Shown here in pieces: positions 46,806 through 59,411 of a stretch of 64,000 bases of DNA. The stretch covers positions 248,001-312,000 of the forward strand of contig JAIXMG010000019.1 in the NCBI GenBank assembly GCA_025201345.1, written 5' to 3'. The translations under genes and the position numbers were made by a program. The stretch comes from Thamnidium elegans. Its lineage: Eukaryota; Mucoromycota; Mucoromycetes; Mucorales; Mucoraceae. The notes under the pieces were generated by a model, which was given only the letters and a program-made list of their open reading frames with translations, was not told where the DNA came from and did not search any database. Position 1 is the first letter of the stretch; every line of letters begins with the position of its first letter.

Positions 46806-49800
46806 TTATGGTAAAAGATCATGAGATTCAACGATCAAAAACTCAATTACTGCATTTTTGTAACTCATATCGATCAAGTCTCGAGTTGCTTCTACATCAC
46901 GCATCAATGTGGGACCAAACACCATGGCCAAGTTCCTCGTCGTCATTAGGTTTTCACTATGGCGTTGTTGTACACTATATATAAAAAAGATGAGTATTTT
47001 ACGTAAATACTTTAATATTAAAATAAGAAGCGTACCTGGATAAATGTCTAATTAATAAGCGAAGAGTATCATAATTAACTTTGGGTAATTGCGACAATAA
47101 TTCAAAAAATTTATCTGTTTTTTCTTGTCCAACATTGACAGCTAAAAATAGAGAAGTTAGTATATATTTTCATGATCAGATGTTTTAAATAAAAACTTAC
47201 AAACTGCTTCAATGAATTGAGAGTATAGATTGAATGGTAATACTGGGTTAGGTAATTCTCGCAAGTACTGTTTCAAAACACTGGTAATAGCGCAGATATC
47301 ATTAATTGGCTCTTCCTCTTCTAAATCCAAGGGATCCTCAGCATCAAATGCTTGGCGAACTAATCGCATTTGGGCAGCACCACCTGATTTACGATAGATA
47401 CCTTCATAGTCCATACCTCTCTTCTCTACTGCACTAATACAATGCGCAATAATAGATGGAACGGTACGATCTTCATAATGAGCTTGGTCTGCAAGATCGT
47501 TACCAAATAAGGATCGATGATTGTTATTTAATTCTAACTCGGAAGATATATTTTCAAAGCTACTGGTGGTCGCTCCAGCATAACACAGTTGAGGCACATG
47601 TGATAAGCAACGAGTATGCGTAGCATACATACATACTTGACAACGGAGTTCAGTACGGCCCCATATCTTTTCACCACAAGCTTCACACTTTACAGGCCGA
47701 ATAAATGAAGTAGTTAAGAATGTATGCGATCCATGTTGCGTATTTTCTTGTGATTGCTTGTTGGAGCTGGAAGAATTAGCGGAGATATTGTTCTTTTGAC
47801 GATAATCTATGAAACTTTCGTTGTTTGCCATCGAAAGGCTCATTGTACTATTGGCATTGACGCTACCATAGATGGTACTAGTAGCGGAATCTACCTTATT
47901 TGATTTTCCACTTAATTTAGCAAACATATTACCCTTCTTTTTCAATTTAAATATTTTAGGAGGTTGTTGTTGATGTTGTTGTTGATGTTGTAATAATGCA
48001 GTCCGTGCGGTGCTTCTAACAATACTTGCTTCAGAAGACTTTCTCTGCATATTGGTAGGAGAGTATAATTCAGACGAAAGACTAGGTGAAGGTGAGTATA
48101 AAAATGATGTACCGGCCATCACTGCAGCAGCCTCTCTTTCTCTCTCTGTCACACGTCGAGAAAGGTCATTGTTCATTTCAGTTAACTCGGCATTTTTAGT
48201 GTTCAACATGACCATCTCATGTAGTACTTCATCTCTTATATCTTCTAAACTTTTAGTTTCGACACGTACTTGATCTCTATCAGTTACTAATGATTTAATT
48301 TCTACTACCAGTGCCTTTTGCTGTTCTTCCAAGTGAAGAGTGGGATTTGATTCAAGGCCTGCTTGTTTTTGTTGAACAAGTGAATCAATATCTTGGACCA
48401 GCATATTACGGTATCCTTTTAATTCATTGCAAGTCTTGTCTAATTCTACACGAATTCTGGCCACGCGTTCGACTTCTTCCTTTGTTATCACAGATAATTC
48501 GGGTCGGGTCATTTGCTTGGACTGATAAGCGATACTCAATTGATGTTTTAATTGGACTATAGTGTACTCTTGTTGTTGGCGTAACGCTACTTCCTTGGCA
48601 AATTCTTCTTTGGCTCGAGTGAACTCGTCTAGTGCTTTACGACTGGCGTCTTTGATTTTATGGTAACTTGTCTGTATGGTACTGAGTTTAGCATTGGCAT
48701 TGTCCAGTTCATTACGTAATTTTTCATTTATATTGTCTTCTTCTAAAGAGGCGCAAACCGGTGAAGATGGCGATGAAGATCCATCCTGTGCATCTTCATT
48801 CATTAAGGATGACTCAAGGTATTGTGAGGCGCGTGTAATATTTTCGGTTGTTTTTACAATAACCGGTACAGCAACCGATTTATCCTTATCTTCAGAAGAG
48901 CCATAAATATCTTTAGAGATGCTGGCACCTAAAGTCTTTGTAAGATTTACCAAGTCATTAGAGTCATTGTCAAAAAAGGAGAGATTAAGTGAAGGAATCT
49001 CTGGTAATAAAGAGATGTCAAGTGTAGTAGTGGAAGTAGATTTTGTTAGTGAAGAAGAGAACGAGGAAGATGTATTAATAACATTTTTATGGAGAGAGGT
49101 CTGTGGTGAATTACTGCCAATAGATAAAGGGGGTGAACTAGGTGAAGAAGAGGTCGGTGAGGTGGTGGTGTTGGTTTTGGAAGAGGACACAACTTCTGAT
49201 CGTGAAGGAGTCAATCGATTATCAGCTAAGCGCAGCTTGGGAGGTATCTCGACTGAATTACTACGAGAACGAGTAGGTGTAGGTGGGTCAGTTGAAGGTC
49301 GACGGGTACGAGTATCTAATGGGTTTCGGGACCGTGGTTGTGTTTGTATATAATCACTGACAAGTTGTGGATCAAATAATCGACTGGTATGACGATTTGC
49401 TGTATTTGCAGATGGCTGAAGGCCTGTTCGTGGCTGACGAGATGTATTAATCTATATATAAAAAAGGTTATTATAACACCCCTTTTAGGTATATATATAT
49501 ATATCTATAAAATACCTGAGAAGGAGTACTACTTGTAGCAACAGGTGATGGAATAGAAGGTAACTCCTTTGAGTTTAATGCTAGTTTTTGTTGCTGTCTT
49601 TTTCCTCTTTCTTCTCTTCTTTTTTGTTTCTCAGCCCTACGTTTCTCATGACATGGTGTACAATGAATACCCTAAATTTTATTTTGTTTAAGGTAACATT
49701 AAAATTTAATCAAAAATTATTTATACCTTGCTTGTTTGGGTAAATACTAAATCATCGATTTTCTTTTTGCATGATACACACTGAAAACAATCTGCATGGT

Positions 49801-50212
49801 ATGCTTCATCACCTATTTATTTATTACAATTAAATAACATTTTTATTTTTTTTTAGCTATCGAGTGTTTCTATTTACCTGTCATGATGGCCTCATCACGA
49901 ATCACTTGTTTACAAGCATTACAGCAATATGAACAACTCTCACATACTGGTCTACCATTTGTTAATAATAATAAATTTGATTCACAATCAACAGGTTCTG
50001 AGCATTTAGCACACATGAAACTATATATATATATTTGTATTTATTATTAGCTTTATTATTGCTTGTGAGAGTCTAAATAATTGTAATGTGTGTGTGTGTG
50101 TGAGTGAGAGATTGTGTCTTTACCACTTTAAATGAAATAATGATTCTCCAAAAGCAATAACTGAACCTTCTTCAATTATATTATTACAGCCTGTACACGC
50201 TGGTCCATCCAT
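46806..50212 (-). CDS. LIM-LIM-C1-RhoGAP protein (Rga-type)
   Basis: GTPase-activating protein for Rho/Cdc42-type GTPases, acting at sites of polarised growth. Exons 50212-50124, 50020-49878, 49812-49727, 49671-49516, 49451-47201, 47141-47036, 46974-46806 give 999 aa exactly in phase. Residues about 6-115 are two LIM zinc fingers (CTGC, CAKC, CESC, CNAC, CVSC, CTPC). Then a Ser/Pro-rich linker and a coiled coil (about 330-520) with a Gln run (QHQQQHQQQ). A C1 zinc domain (about 735-783: HTFLTTSF, CEACGEKIWG, CQVCMYATHTRC) and a RhoGAP domain (about 803-990) follow. The arginine finger is YEGIYRKSGG, and LKQYLRELPNPVLPF and HSENLMTTRNLAMVFGPTL complete the fold. This architecture matches fungal Rga1/Rga2-like proteins. 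Confidence 0.93.
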
Positions 50213-52651
50213 TATTTTATATAGATGTAAAAAAAAGAATAAAAAGAAAAAGAAGATAAAAAGAAAAAGAAAAAGAAGAAGTGATAAATAAAAATAAAAA
50301 AAAGAGGGGCAAAATGTTAAATAAATATAATTGTAACACAGCATTTTAGAGGGAAACACAAACTTATTGTGGGTTTGTGTTCTATACTAAATTTACTGTA
50401 ACACATAATTCTATATTGTCTTCTGATTGCTTCCAGGCCCGTGCCAAAAAAAAAAAAAAAAACAGGTAATCTTGTAAAGTACAAATATATTTAGTCTTAT
50501 TGTCAAATACAAATATAAACTGTAAAAAAAAAAAAAAAAAAAAAAAAAAATTAAATAGGAAAAAAGTAAAAAAGATCCTGTTATTCATTCGAAATGATTT
50601 TCAACATTCTCTTTTTTTACTCTTACTCACTCACACACACAAAATATACATAAACACACAAACATAAACACAAGCACCCTGCATCAATCAAAAAGCCTTT
50701 TTGTCGTGGTTTAAATTATGTTTGTGCAGTTTGACCTTAAAAAATAGTAAAAAAAAAAAAAAAAATCGCTGCAAGAAATCTCTTTCTATATATCTAAAAA
50801 TTAGAATCGTAAGGATAAGAAATATATATAATATTACACTTATTCTTATTTCGTATTATAATATTATTTTTTTCGATCCTATATACTACCATGTTTAATG
50901 CATATTATGCATAAAACACGGCTTTTATGTACATTATGTTCAATGATAATTACACTCGTTTGTCACATTACATAATAACCTTCTACACAAAGTTTCTAAA
51001 TTAGAAACATCACGTATTTTAAATATACATATATGTATATAAACAGGAGATAATTAATTCTTCTTGTTATTTTATCCACCCTTCTTCCGTCCTTCCTTTT
51101 TGTTCTCTTCCTTAAAATATCCCCTTTATATTGACAATATAGTAAAAAGGAAATTATACTTTTGATTACAAAAAAAAAAAAAAAAATTATTTATATATAC
51201 CATTGACCTTCTATTTTCTCGTACTTTGAATTCATAAAGTTCATCTATTACGCTTTTTTTTTTCCTGCTTTAATAAGCATTATCTTGTTATTGCCTTTTT
51301 TTTTTTCAGGTCTAATGCATGATAATCCTGGTTAGCTTCGTCCCCTTTCTCTAAGGGACAATATTCTTTTTTTTTTCTTTCTTTCTTGGTGATGCCCTAT
51401 GTATCTGTATCACACTAGCTTTCGGAGACGTATCATTTTTGTATATGATGATAAATTACATCTATAATTTTATTTTCAAAATTCACCCCAGTTATTACTT
51501 GGCAAGGTTTTAAATGAAATTCTACTTTCCCTCAGACCTATTGGAATATCAATGGTATTTTTTATAATTTAATTTTAAAGACTAGTTCACCCTTTCTACG
51601 TAAAAGAAATTTTCGCATAAAAAAAAAAAAAAACTGTAAGAATCCTTCGAGCGAAAACGACACTAAAAAAAAAAGTATAGTAGATTTAAAACTATCGCAT
51701 AGCACGCGAGATGAATTGATATATATATATATAAGTAACCCTCAACTAACTTCTTTCTCCTCTTTTTCGCTTGCTTTTATAAAAGTATCCTTGTCACCGA
51801 AATTCTGTTTATAAAAAAAAGAATATTTTGTACATTGCTGTAAGGTGATCTTCCAAAATAAAATATTGGCTATTCTTTTTAATAAGTCCGTATCTATAGC
51901 ATTCAATAATATGATATCTTTTGTTTTTTGTAGGTCTCTGACCTAGTATATATTTGGATACCTCAACATATCAACGCTAGAATACAGAGACTATTAGTTA
52001 ACAATAAAATATCAGAGTTTAATTGATATAACACAGGCAACAAAAAGTAAAACTGAAAAAAAAAGGAATATAAAAATGTAGTTTAAAACATTATTAAAAA
52101 GTTTAAAAAAAAAAGGGGGGGGTACGAGAAATAAATTTATTTTAACCAGTACTGAAATCCTTGAAAAATAAAGATATCAACCTTGTTAAAAAAAAGTAAA
52201 AAGAGGAAGTCTTGGCTATTACTAAACTATCCCTTTAGCTTTGGAGAATATTAAGACTGGTAAAATCAACTTGACATTATTACTTTTTTATTTCATCACT
52301 TTGTTTATTATAAAAATAAATAGATGAGTTTTAAAGGATGCTTTGCAGAAAGCATAAATATAAATGAAAAATATTATCGTTTAGTATAATTATAAATCTG
52401 AGGGACAATAGTTGTAACAATAGAGAAAAATTCATCCTCCTTCAGTAATCTACTTGTATAATAGTAGAATTGACAAAAGTCCAGACAAAAGTCCTAGTAG
52501 AAAGCACAAAAGATTTTAATTTACGCAGATTGGTGCGAAAAAAAAAAAAAGGGTAAACATATAAGGCAACGTTCCCATGACAAATAAATTTCCACAAGAA
52601 TCCCAGTGCCTGTCAAAAAGATTCTTTTTTTATTCCCTTTCAACCGTAAAT
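50213..52651. other. Intergenic, about 2.4 kb
   Basis: Long AT-rich gap between divergent genes, with A/T runs, CA-type repeats near 50630-50680 and pyrimidine-rich stretches (51060-51110, 51340-51390). The frame at 50701-50898 is AT-driven and has no domain. No tRNA or conserved RNA recognised. Confidence 0.5.
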
Positions 52652-52984
52652 ATGTCTGAACAAGAAACTCACCACTTGAGTACTACACCTGTAGACGTTG
52701 CTATCAAGTCGCTTCAACGTCAAGTAGACCAATTAAAGAGAATTATTAACAAGACAGGTACGAAATAAGCTTTTTTTTTTTTTTAAAAAAAAAAAGCCAT
52801 TCATTTTTTAAAAAAAAACAATCTCCATCTTGTAGATGAAGTTGAAAACCAAGGAACCGAAACCAACGAAACCAACGAAAAAGAATTAAAGGATCAAATC
52901 AAAAAGTTAGAAGTTGCCAACGCTAAAGCAGAATATCGCATCAAGATGTTATTACGTACTTTAGAAGAAAAAGAAAAGAAATAA
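52652..52984 (+). CDS. Small coiled-coil protein, unknown
   Basis: Not recognised. Exons 52652-52757 and 52836-52984 (intron GTACGA...TTGTAG) give 84 aa. Residues 14-36 (VDVAIKSLQRQVDQLKRIINK) and 50-82 (KELKDQIKKLEVANAKAEYRIKMLLRTLEEKEKK) have regular heptads and look like two coiled-coil helices joined by an acidic Asn/Thr/Glu linker. An upstream in-frame ATG at 52577 would add 25 residues (FPQESQCLSKRFFFY...); the ATG at 52652 is preferred because the following MSEQETHH looks like a normal N-terminus. It may be a small complex subunit. The end is convergent with eL15, 87 bp apart. Confidence 0.6.
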
Positions 52985-53071
52985 AAAAGAAAAAATTTGA
53001 TAATAATAATTGTCCCAGTTTTGAAAATGAATTTATTAAGATGCAGGTTATTATTATGATATATGAGGGGT

Positions 53072-53934
53072 TTAACGGTAACGACGGAGAGAGAGGGTGT
53101 TGCGACGCTTCCAGGTGGCACGACGACCAGAACCCTTGGTGTTGTTGAAACGATGACCCTTACCGTGACCGCGAGACTTACGACCGATGGCAGTAAGACC
53201 ACGAGCTTCACGACGCTTGTGAACGGGGTTAGCGATCCAGTTGATGTGAGCATCACGACGGATAGCCTTGTGAGAGGGATCGACAAGGATAACTTCAAAG
53301 TACTTGTAGGTAGCATCTTGGTTAACCCAGTAAGAGTTCAAAACACGGAGGTTAGCACACTTACGACCGACACGCTCTTCAGCGGTGGAACGGAGAGAAC
53401 GTTGGTACTTGAGTTGGTTAACACCCTCGTTGACGGGCTTACCGAAGGTAGCACCCTTGTGAACAGGTCTCTTACGACCACCACGACGGACACGAATACG
53501 ATAGATAACGAAACCTTGCTTGGCCTTGTAACCTAAACGACGAGCCTTATCGGGACGAGAAGGACGAGAAGCACGGGTAATGACGTTCAATTGTCTACAA
53601 AAATAAAAAAAACCAGAAAGTTTTCTCGCATGAGTCAACAATGTACAAACATTCATCGGATGAATTTATTAAACTCTTTCTTTTTTTTTAAAAAAAAAAA
53701 GAAGAAAGGCGTATTCAAGCCTAAATAGAATCAGAGGATTCTGTGTACCTGAATTCCCAACATCTTACACGAAGTAAGAAACGAGAAACATCGGATTGTT
53801 TCTTTCTGGAAAGCTCTTCAAGATATTTGTAGGCTTTTTTTTTTTTTGCTTTCGCGTTAGTACATTATTTCATTTTTTTTTTTGACAGCATATCCAATAG
53901 ATGGATGGAATTTTTCTGTATATTTACCACCCAT
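53072..53934 (-). CDS. RPL15: 60S ribosomal protein eL15 (L15)
   Basis: Large-subunit ribosomal protein. Exons 53934-53928, 53833-53749 and 53594-53072 give 204 aa, the standard eL15 length. The first coding exon is only 7 nt (ATG GGT G), joined to exon 2 to give [36 protein letters not shown], the invariant N-terminus. The rest ([84 protein letters not shown]) is canonical. Starting instead at an upstream in-frame Met before the exon 3 acceptor would produce a false N-terminus. Intron 1 ends in an A-run-AAG acceptor. Codon use is more GC-rich and uniform than in neighbours, as expected for a highly expressed gene; the opposite strand is also open for that reason. Confidence 0.97.
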
Positions 53935-54498
53935 GTTTGATGTAAGTGTTTTAAATTAAAGGAAAGATTTTTTATGTTGGAAGCTTCTTTCGTTTTGACC
54001 CAATTCAAGAGGTAGAATAGGTCCGGTAAAAGAGAAAATAGTCCGGTCCATCGATTTCATTACATAAGTTTGTGTCTCAGACTTTTTTTTTAATAAAAAA
54101 AAGATGAATGAGAACTCTATGAATATTTTGATAGTATCTATTGACAGGAGTAGTATATACGCTTCGACTGAAACACCTCCGTCTTAGTTTCAGTCCTAGT
54201 ATGTAGTTACTATCAACTTTACTCCTTTGTTTTTTTTAAAAAAAAAAGTAGTAAGCGCCACTTAATTGAGTATTAATAGACTTCTTAAGCGAGATATAAG
54301 GTTTTCGTAAAATAATCACTTTATTACCCCCTTCTACTACCGATATAGTCATATTACTACTTATCCTCACAATATTTTATATATATCCATATACCATATT
54401 ATAGAAACATTAAATGTTTGTCAAATTATTATGCAACAACTTTAATGGTTACAATAAAGATATACATTTTATTTTTTCTTTTTTTTTTAAAAAAAAAA
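53935..54498. other. Intergenic, about 0.56 kb, eL15 promoter side
   Basis: Contains the eL15 promoter (minus strand) and the 3' flank of the amidophosphoribosyltransferase gene. The only notable structure is the nested inverted repeat at 54128-54216, annotated separately. Confidence 0.5.
54128..54216. repeat. Nested inverted repeat (foldback)
   Basis: Outer arms TTGATAGTA (54128-54136) and TACTATCAA (54208-54216) are perfect 9-bp complements. Inner arms GACTGAAAC (54166-54174) and GTTTCAGTC (54187-54195) are also perfect 9-bp complements around a 12-nt loop. Together they can fold into one interrupted hairpin. The position is about 195-285 bp upstream of the eL15 ATG. Nature unknown: RNA structure, small MITE-like element or chance. 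Confidence 0.5.
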
Positions 54499-56596
54499 TT
54501 ATTGTTTATGGAAGAAACTGTTGTAAAGACCAACAGAATCACTATCTATACTTAATCGACCCTTACTATCCTCATTACGAACTCCTTCTAATTTGGCCAT
54601 ATACTTGTCATCAACATCACCAGTGATATAGTACTTGTCAAAAACGGAAGTATCAAAGGCTTCAATGACCGGATTGAAACGACGTACGGATTGAACCAAA
54701 TCATCAAGATCTTGGAAGACTACTTTATCAGCTCCAATTTCCTCAGCTACTTGCTCGACATTTCTATCATGAGCAACCAGTTCTTGACGGGTAGGCATGT
54801 CAATACCGTAAACGTTAGGGTATCTAATAGGTGGTGCACAAGAGGCAAAATAAACCTTCTTGGCTCCGGCATCACGGGCCATTTGAATAATTTCCTTGGA
54901 GGTAGTACCTCTAACAATAGAGTCTAATAACCTTATGTTAGCATATCTGGTTTACTACAATATATAGGAGATTTTTTTTTTTTTTTTACCATCAACCAAT
55001 AAAACGTTCTTGCCATGGAATTCTAAAGCCATTGCATTTAACTTACGACGAACATTTTTACGTCTAATAAAAACTGAAATTAAAAAAAAAAGGAACAAAA
55101 TATTATGCATTAATATATATTACCTAGTTTGTTGACCGGGCATAATGAATGTACGTCCAACATAGCGGTTCTTGTTAAAACCTTCTCTGTAGACAATATT
55201 AAGTTTACGAGAGAGTTGAAGAGCAGCAACACGACTAGTATCAGGAACCTAGAAATCCATAACAACAACAATAAATAAATAAACCCCCCACGTACTTGTT
55301 TTTAAAAATAAACTTACAGGAATAACAACATCAATATCCATATCCTTTCCAAAAGATCGAGTAACTTGATCAGCAAGAGCTTCACCCATACTTAATCGAG
55401 CCTTATAAACAGAGATACCATCCATAATACTATCTTGACGAGCAAAATAAACATACTCAAATATGCAAGGCGTAATCTTATCTGCAACGATAAGTTGACG
55501 ACGAGAAACGTTGCCACCTTGAGTAATAATAACTGCCTCACCTAATAAACATGTTACAAATAAATATTAGATCACATGGTTTCTCTGTGGGGTTAAATAG
55601 AGTTTTTCACTCAGTTACCTGGCTTAACATCTTCATAATCCGTAAAACCAAGAGAATCCAAAACAATAGATTCAGAAGCAAGCATATAATCATATCCAGC
55701 AGGGTTCTTACGACGACCCATAATTAAAGGACGGATGCCGTGAGGGTCACGAATACCAATGATACCATACCCGGCAACCATGGCAACACATGCGTACCCA
55801 CCTCTAACTTGAGTATGCAAGTCCTTAATAGCAGTAAAAATATCTTCCTCATTGATTCTAATAAAAAGATGGATATATATAGTTTAGATGACTTGGAACA
55901 CACGTTTCGTTCTTGCTTATACCTGAATTTTCCGGTTTTTTGCAGGTTGTTGGCTAAAATATTCAAGAGGAGTTCCGAGTCAGAATCTGTATTGATGTGA
56001 CGGTGAGCAATCTTATCCAAGTAAACTCTTAATTCATCAGCATTTGTCAAGTTTCCATTCTATATGATAAAAGACGAGGTTTTAGGAGAAATATATATAA
56101 AAAAAATGCAAAAAAAAAGGCTTACATGAGCAAAAGTGATACCGTAAGGAGAATTAACATAGAAAGGTTGAGCTTCAGAAAGAGATGAAGAACCGGCCGT
56201 GGGATATCGGACTAACAAATAGAACGTGTGCACAAAATATGAGTTGTTTTGAACTGTAAAGATAGAGATTAGATTTTGTGCTTATTTACCATGACCAATA
56301 CCAAGACTGCCAACAAGACCCAACAGTTTAGTGTCGTTAAAAACGTCTCTTACCATGCCATTTCCTTTGCATTGATAAAGACGACCTTTCGGACCTGAAG
56401 TAATAATACCAGCGGCATCCTTTTATTTTTTATTTTAAAATTTTATTTTTAGCTTAGCATATTTTGCATATACGAGAGGAGATAAAAAAAAAAAACCAAC
56501 CTGTCCTCTATGTTGAAGAAGACCTAAACTTTCAAAGAGATCTGGGCAAGCAGAAGTACCTTGATCAGCAAGGATGATAGCCGAAATTCCGCACAT
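54499..56596 (-). CDS. ADE4: Amidophosphoribosyltransferase (PurF/Ade4)
   Basis: First committed enzyme of purine synthesis: transfers glutamine-derived ammonia to PRPP. Exons 56596-56501, 56419-56290, 56211-56126, 56059-55923, 55857-55619, 55541-55318, 55248-55124, 55063-54990, 54923-54499 give 511 aa, the length of yeast Ade4. Glutaminase domain: catalytic Cys2 in MCGISAI, HRGQDAAGI (split by intron 1), [22 protein letters not shown]. PRTase domain: [42 protein letters not shown] and the PRPP loop [16 protein letters not shown] (split by the last intron). The eukaryotic type lacks a propeptide, as here. It is divergent from OPA3, with 322 bp between start codons. Confidence 0.97.
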
Positions 56597-56918
56597 TTTT
56601 TTTGAATAAAGAAAAAAAGTTTATTAAACAAGAAAAAAGGGAAAATAATAAAAAAAGATAAGTTTTATATATTTGTATATATATTTTTTTTTAGAGTTAT
56701 ACAAATAGATATCTATATCACAAAAGATGAAGCTTTTAGCAAAGTGACTCACGGGGGCAGGGAAATTTAAAGCAGTCCGCAACTTTTTTTTTTTTTTGAA
56801 ATCCTGCCCTTTTGGTTGTACTTCAAAGGGTCCAATAAGATCGCTCACCCTAGCACTTTTTTTTTAGTTTAAACAATAAGTTTTACCTATTTTACTTTTT
56901 ATTTATTTATTTAAAAAT
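56597..56918. promoter_or_regulatory. Shared promoter region of ADE4 and OPA3
   Basis: A 322-bp gap between divergent start codons. It includes TAAAGTGACTCACGGG near 56738-56753; the TGACTCA core at 56744-56750 is a textbook Gcn4/AP-1 site. That fits amino-acid/purine control of ADE4 genes in yeasts; function here is inference. Confidence 0.55.
56744..56750. promoter_or_regulatory. Gcn4/bZIP-type site TGACTCA
   Basis: An exact 7-bp TGACTCA about 148 bp upstream of the amidophosphoribosyltransferase ATG. In yeasts Gcn4 activates purine as well as amino acid genes. The sequence is seen directly; use of the site is inferred, and a 7-mer alone can occur by chance. Confidence 0.45.
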
Positions 56919-57666
56919 ATGAGTGCAATAAAAATTGGATCCTTGCTCGTTAGGTAATATAACCTATCTTTTTATTATTATCATTCTTGTCTAACTTTTT
57001 TTTTTTAAGAACATTAGCTAAACCTGTAGCTACCTCAATTAAAACGCAAGCTAAATCTCACCCTAGATTCAAAGCATTCTGTATTAATGTCGCACAGGTA
57101 AAAAACTTCTTTTGCAACTATCTAATTTTTTCGTGTAATACTTATATCTTTTTTCTACGTTAGGGTTCTCACCATTTAGAAATGACTTTAAAGATGAAGT
57201 TTCTTGGCTACAAAAAAGAAAAAATCAGACCTTTAAATGATGCTAGGTAAATTATTTTACCTATAACAAAATAATCAACAAGACTAAAAAATTACTGCGC
57301 ATTTAATAGAGCTATTGAAAGCGGAGCAAATTTCCTAAGTGAAGCATTTGTATTCTCGGTAGCTGTCTCTGTCATTCTTGCAGAAAATTGGAGGTAATTG
57401 AAAAATATAAGCAATATGTGCCCTGTTTTTTTTTAATCAATTGAAAGCGTAGATCACGAATGACAGCCAAAAATCGCCGAAACTATGTAGATGACGCTTT
57501 AGAAAACTTGGAAACTCAAAACCAAACAATGACAGAGTTATTAGAAGAGACTAGACAACAAAATATATCAAACGAAGAAAGATTAAAGCAAATAGAAAAT
57601 GATAATATGCAATTAAGAGGACTTTTGGATGAAGTAAGAAGAAAACAATTTCAATTAGATATTTAA
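56919..57666 (+). CDS. OPA3-like mitochondrial protein
   Basis: OPA3 family proteins are small mitochondrial membrane proteins linked to mitochondrial shape and lipid metabolism. Exons 56919-56953, 57010-57097, 57164-57246, 57310-57393, 57453-57666 give 167 aa in phase. Family segments: IKIGSLLVRTLAKPVATSIKTQAKSHPRFK (basic N-terminus), INVAQGSHHLEMTLKMKFLGYKKEKIRPLNDARAIESGANFLSEAFVFSVAVSVILAE (the conserved core with a hydrophobic helix). A coiled-coil C-terminus follows (ALENLETQNQTMTELLEETRQQ). Length and order match fungal OPA3 homologues. Confidence 0.92.
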
Positions 57667-59411
57667 TTAACACATATTTTTCAATTAGATTTTATCAGTT
57701 AGTATGGGATTAAAACGACACTCAGAATACCAACAACAACCAACCATGATTTCAATTCCTGGCATTTCTACTGATTAAAAATAAAATAAACTTTCCTGTT
57801 GTACGACCTTTTTTTTGTTTTTGTTTTTGTTGCATACAGTATTTTAACTTGAAATTGAGGATAAAACATTTTCGATATAAAATAAAGAAAACATAATATT
57901 GTGTGTATGTTCACGGATTATCCGGGGAGAGGGGGAAACAAAAATCTCGTCCGTATCTGTCACTCGCGACTGTTGTATCTACATAATATATGTTAACAAT
58001 ACCGAATTAGACATAGCTTATACAAGTACTCATATTCTCATATAGTCACTTACATAAGCTATACACAATTAGACTATTTTTACTTCTATTACTCAGATAC
58101 CTCTTAGCGTTCTATCGATTGAACATAAATTTATAAACGATTGTTAATACTAATTGAGGATAACTGGTTTACATAAATAATTGTCACATCATTTATAATC
58201 CACGAGCCTTTATCTTATATCTTTTAGCCTTGAAGCCAATTAGAAAGATAACAGGCATCACTGCTGTTATAATTAACCTTCTGAAATTTAACTTTCGTCG
58301 CAAGGACTTGTTACTTGAAGGATCCGGTTCATCCAATTGTCGTTTATTGTTCTTTTTTTTTCTTGGTTAACTCGTAGTACACCACCATATCATAAGGAAG
58401 GGCTTTTTGAAATATTTAGGCATTTGATTATATAAAATATACTTGCTTGTATATGAATTCATTGTTAAAAAAAAGGAAAGAAAAAGATGGAATAAATAGG
58501 TTAATTTAGTCATGATAAAAAGGGGTTTCTTTAACTATGATAAAAAGGATTTATTTAATAATATATTTACTACGCCATAAATTGGCACGGGTGGTGTAAA
58601 TGGTGGTGTAATAAGAATTATCCATTTTTTTCTACACGGTTTTCGTTTTTATCTTCACAATTTAAGTCGGGAGAACCCAACAAAATGTGATTATTACTAT
58701 CAATAAACTCAATTCCGAAATACGGCTTCTTGAAGAATAACAAAAGTATTGGAGGGTCTGGATGAAGTTTCTTAATTTTCTATTTATCCCTTTTTTTTCT
58801 TTTTCCTCTTCTCTTTCTTCCCTTTTTTTTTTTCGTTTACATCTTTCGGTTCCCATACAAAAAAGAAAAAAGAAAAGAAAAGGGAGTGCTATTTATGTTT
58901 AAAAAACGGCTTTTCACGCTTCTCTGTTTACAGTTTAAAACACCTACTCTGTTCTGCTTATCAAGTAGTTGCTCTTCTTTTACGAAAGGTAGACTGATGT
59001 AGCTCATCGAGCTAGACCAACAAGGTGATTCTTGTCTGGCGATCTAGCAGTTGGGTTCTCTTTCATGGAGCAAGGGAATGAAGTGTTTTTCTAGGCCCTA
59101 AGATTGGCTATTGGTGTCCTGAACTAAAGATGAGCGTATTTCGGTTATGCCATAGTTACTTATTATAAGCTGTTTTTTGGCTGTTGGTGATTGAATCAAA
59201 TAAACTCTTCTTTAATGTAAATAAAAGTTTATCTCAGAATCAATATTTGTAAATACACATATTTAAATCCCCTAAAGAGCCATAATGATATACAAATTCG
59301 GCGGTTTATAACCAAGAAGTGTGTATGTGGCAACTTTTTTTTTTTTTTTTTTTACTCGGCTATATATAAATAATTTAGTTTTCATCCTCTCTCTTTTTTT
59401 TTTATTGCATA
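57667..59411. other. Intergenic, about 1.7 kb
   Basis: AT-rich gap between OPA3 and the F-box gene. The repeat ATGATAAAAAGG occurs twice (about 58512 and 58537). One minus-strand stretch (58199-58300) might be a coding exon and is listed separately. No tRNA or other gene recognised. Confidence 0.5.
58199..58300 (-). other. Possible 3' exon of a small membrane protein
   Basis: On the minus strand a frame reads DEPDPSSNKSLRRKLNFRRL, then a hydrophobic stretch IITAVMPVIFLIGF, then KAKRYKIKARGL and a stop at about 58199. A hydrophobic helix flanked by basic residues looks like a real membrane anchor. No complete upstream exon could be joined: the frame meets a TAA about 70 nt upstream after an A run that could act as an AAG acceptor. 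Treat as a hint only. Confidence 0.22.

Noticed and set aside
53063..53536. Plus-strand 157-aa frame opposite eL15
   Set aside because: A shadow of the GC-richer ribosomal protein gene; low-complexity Thr/Val/Leu/Asp sequence with no domain.
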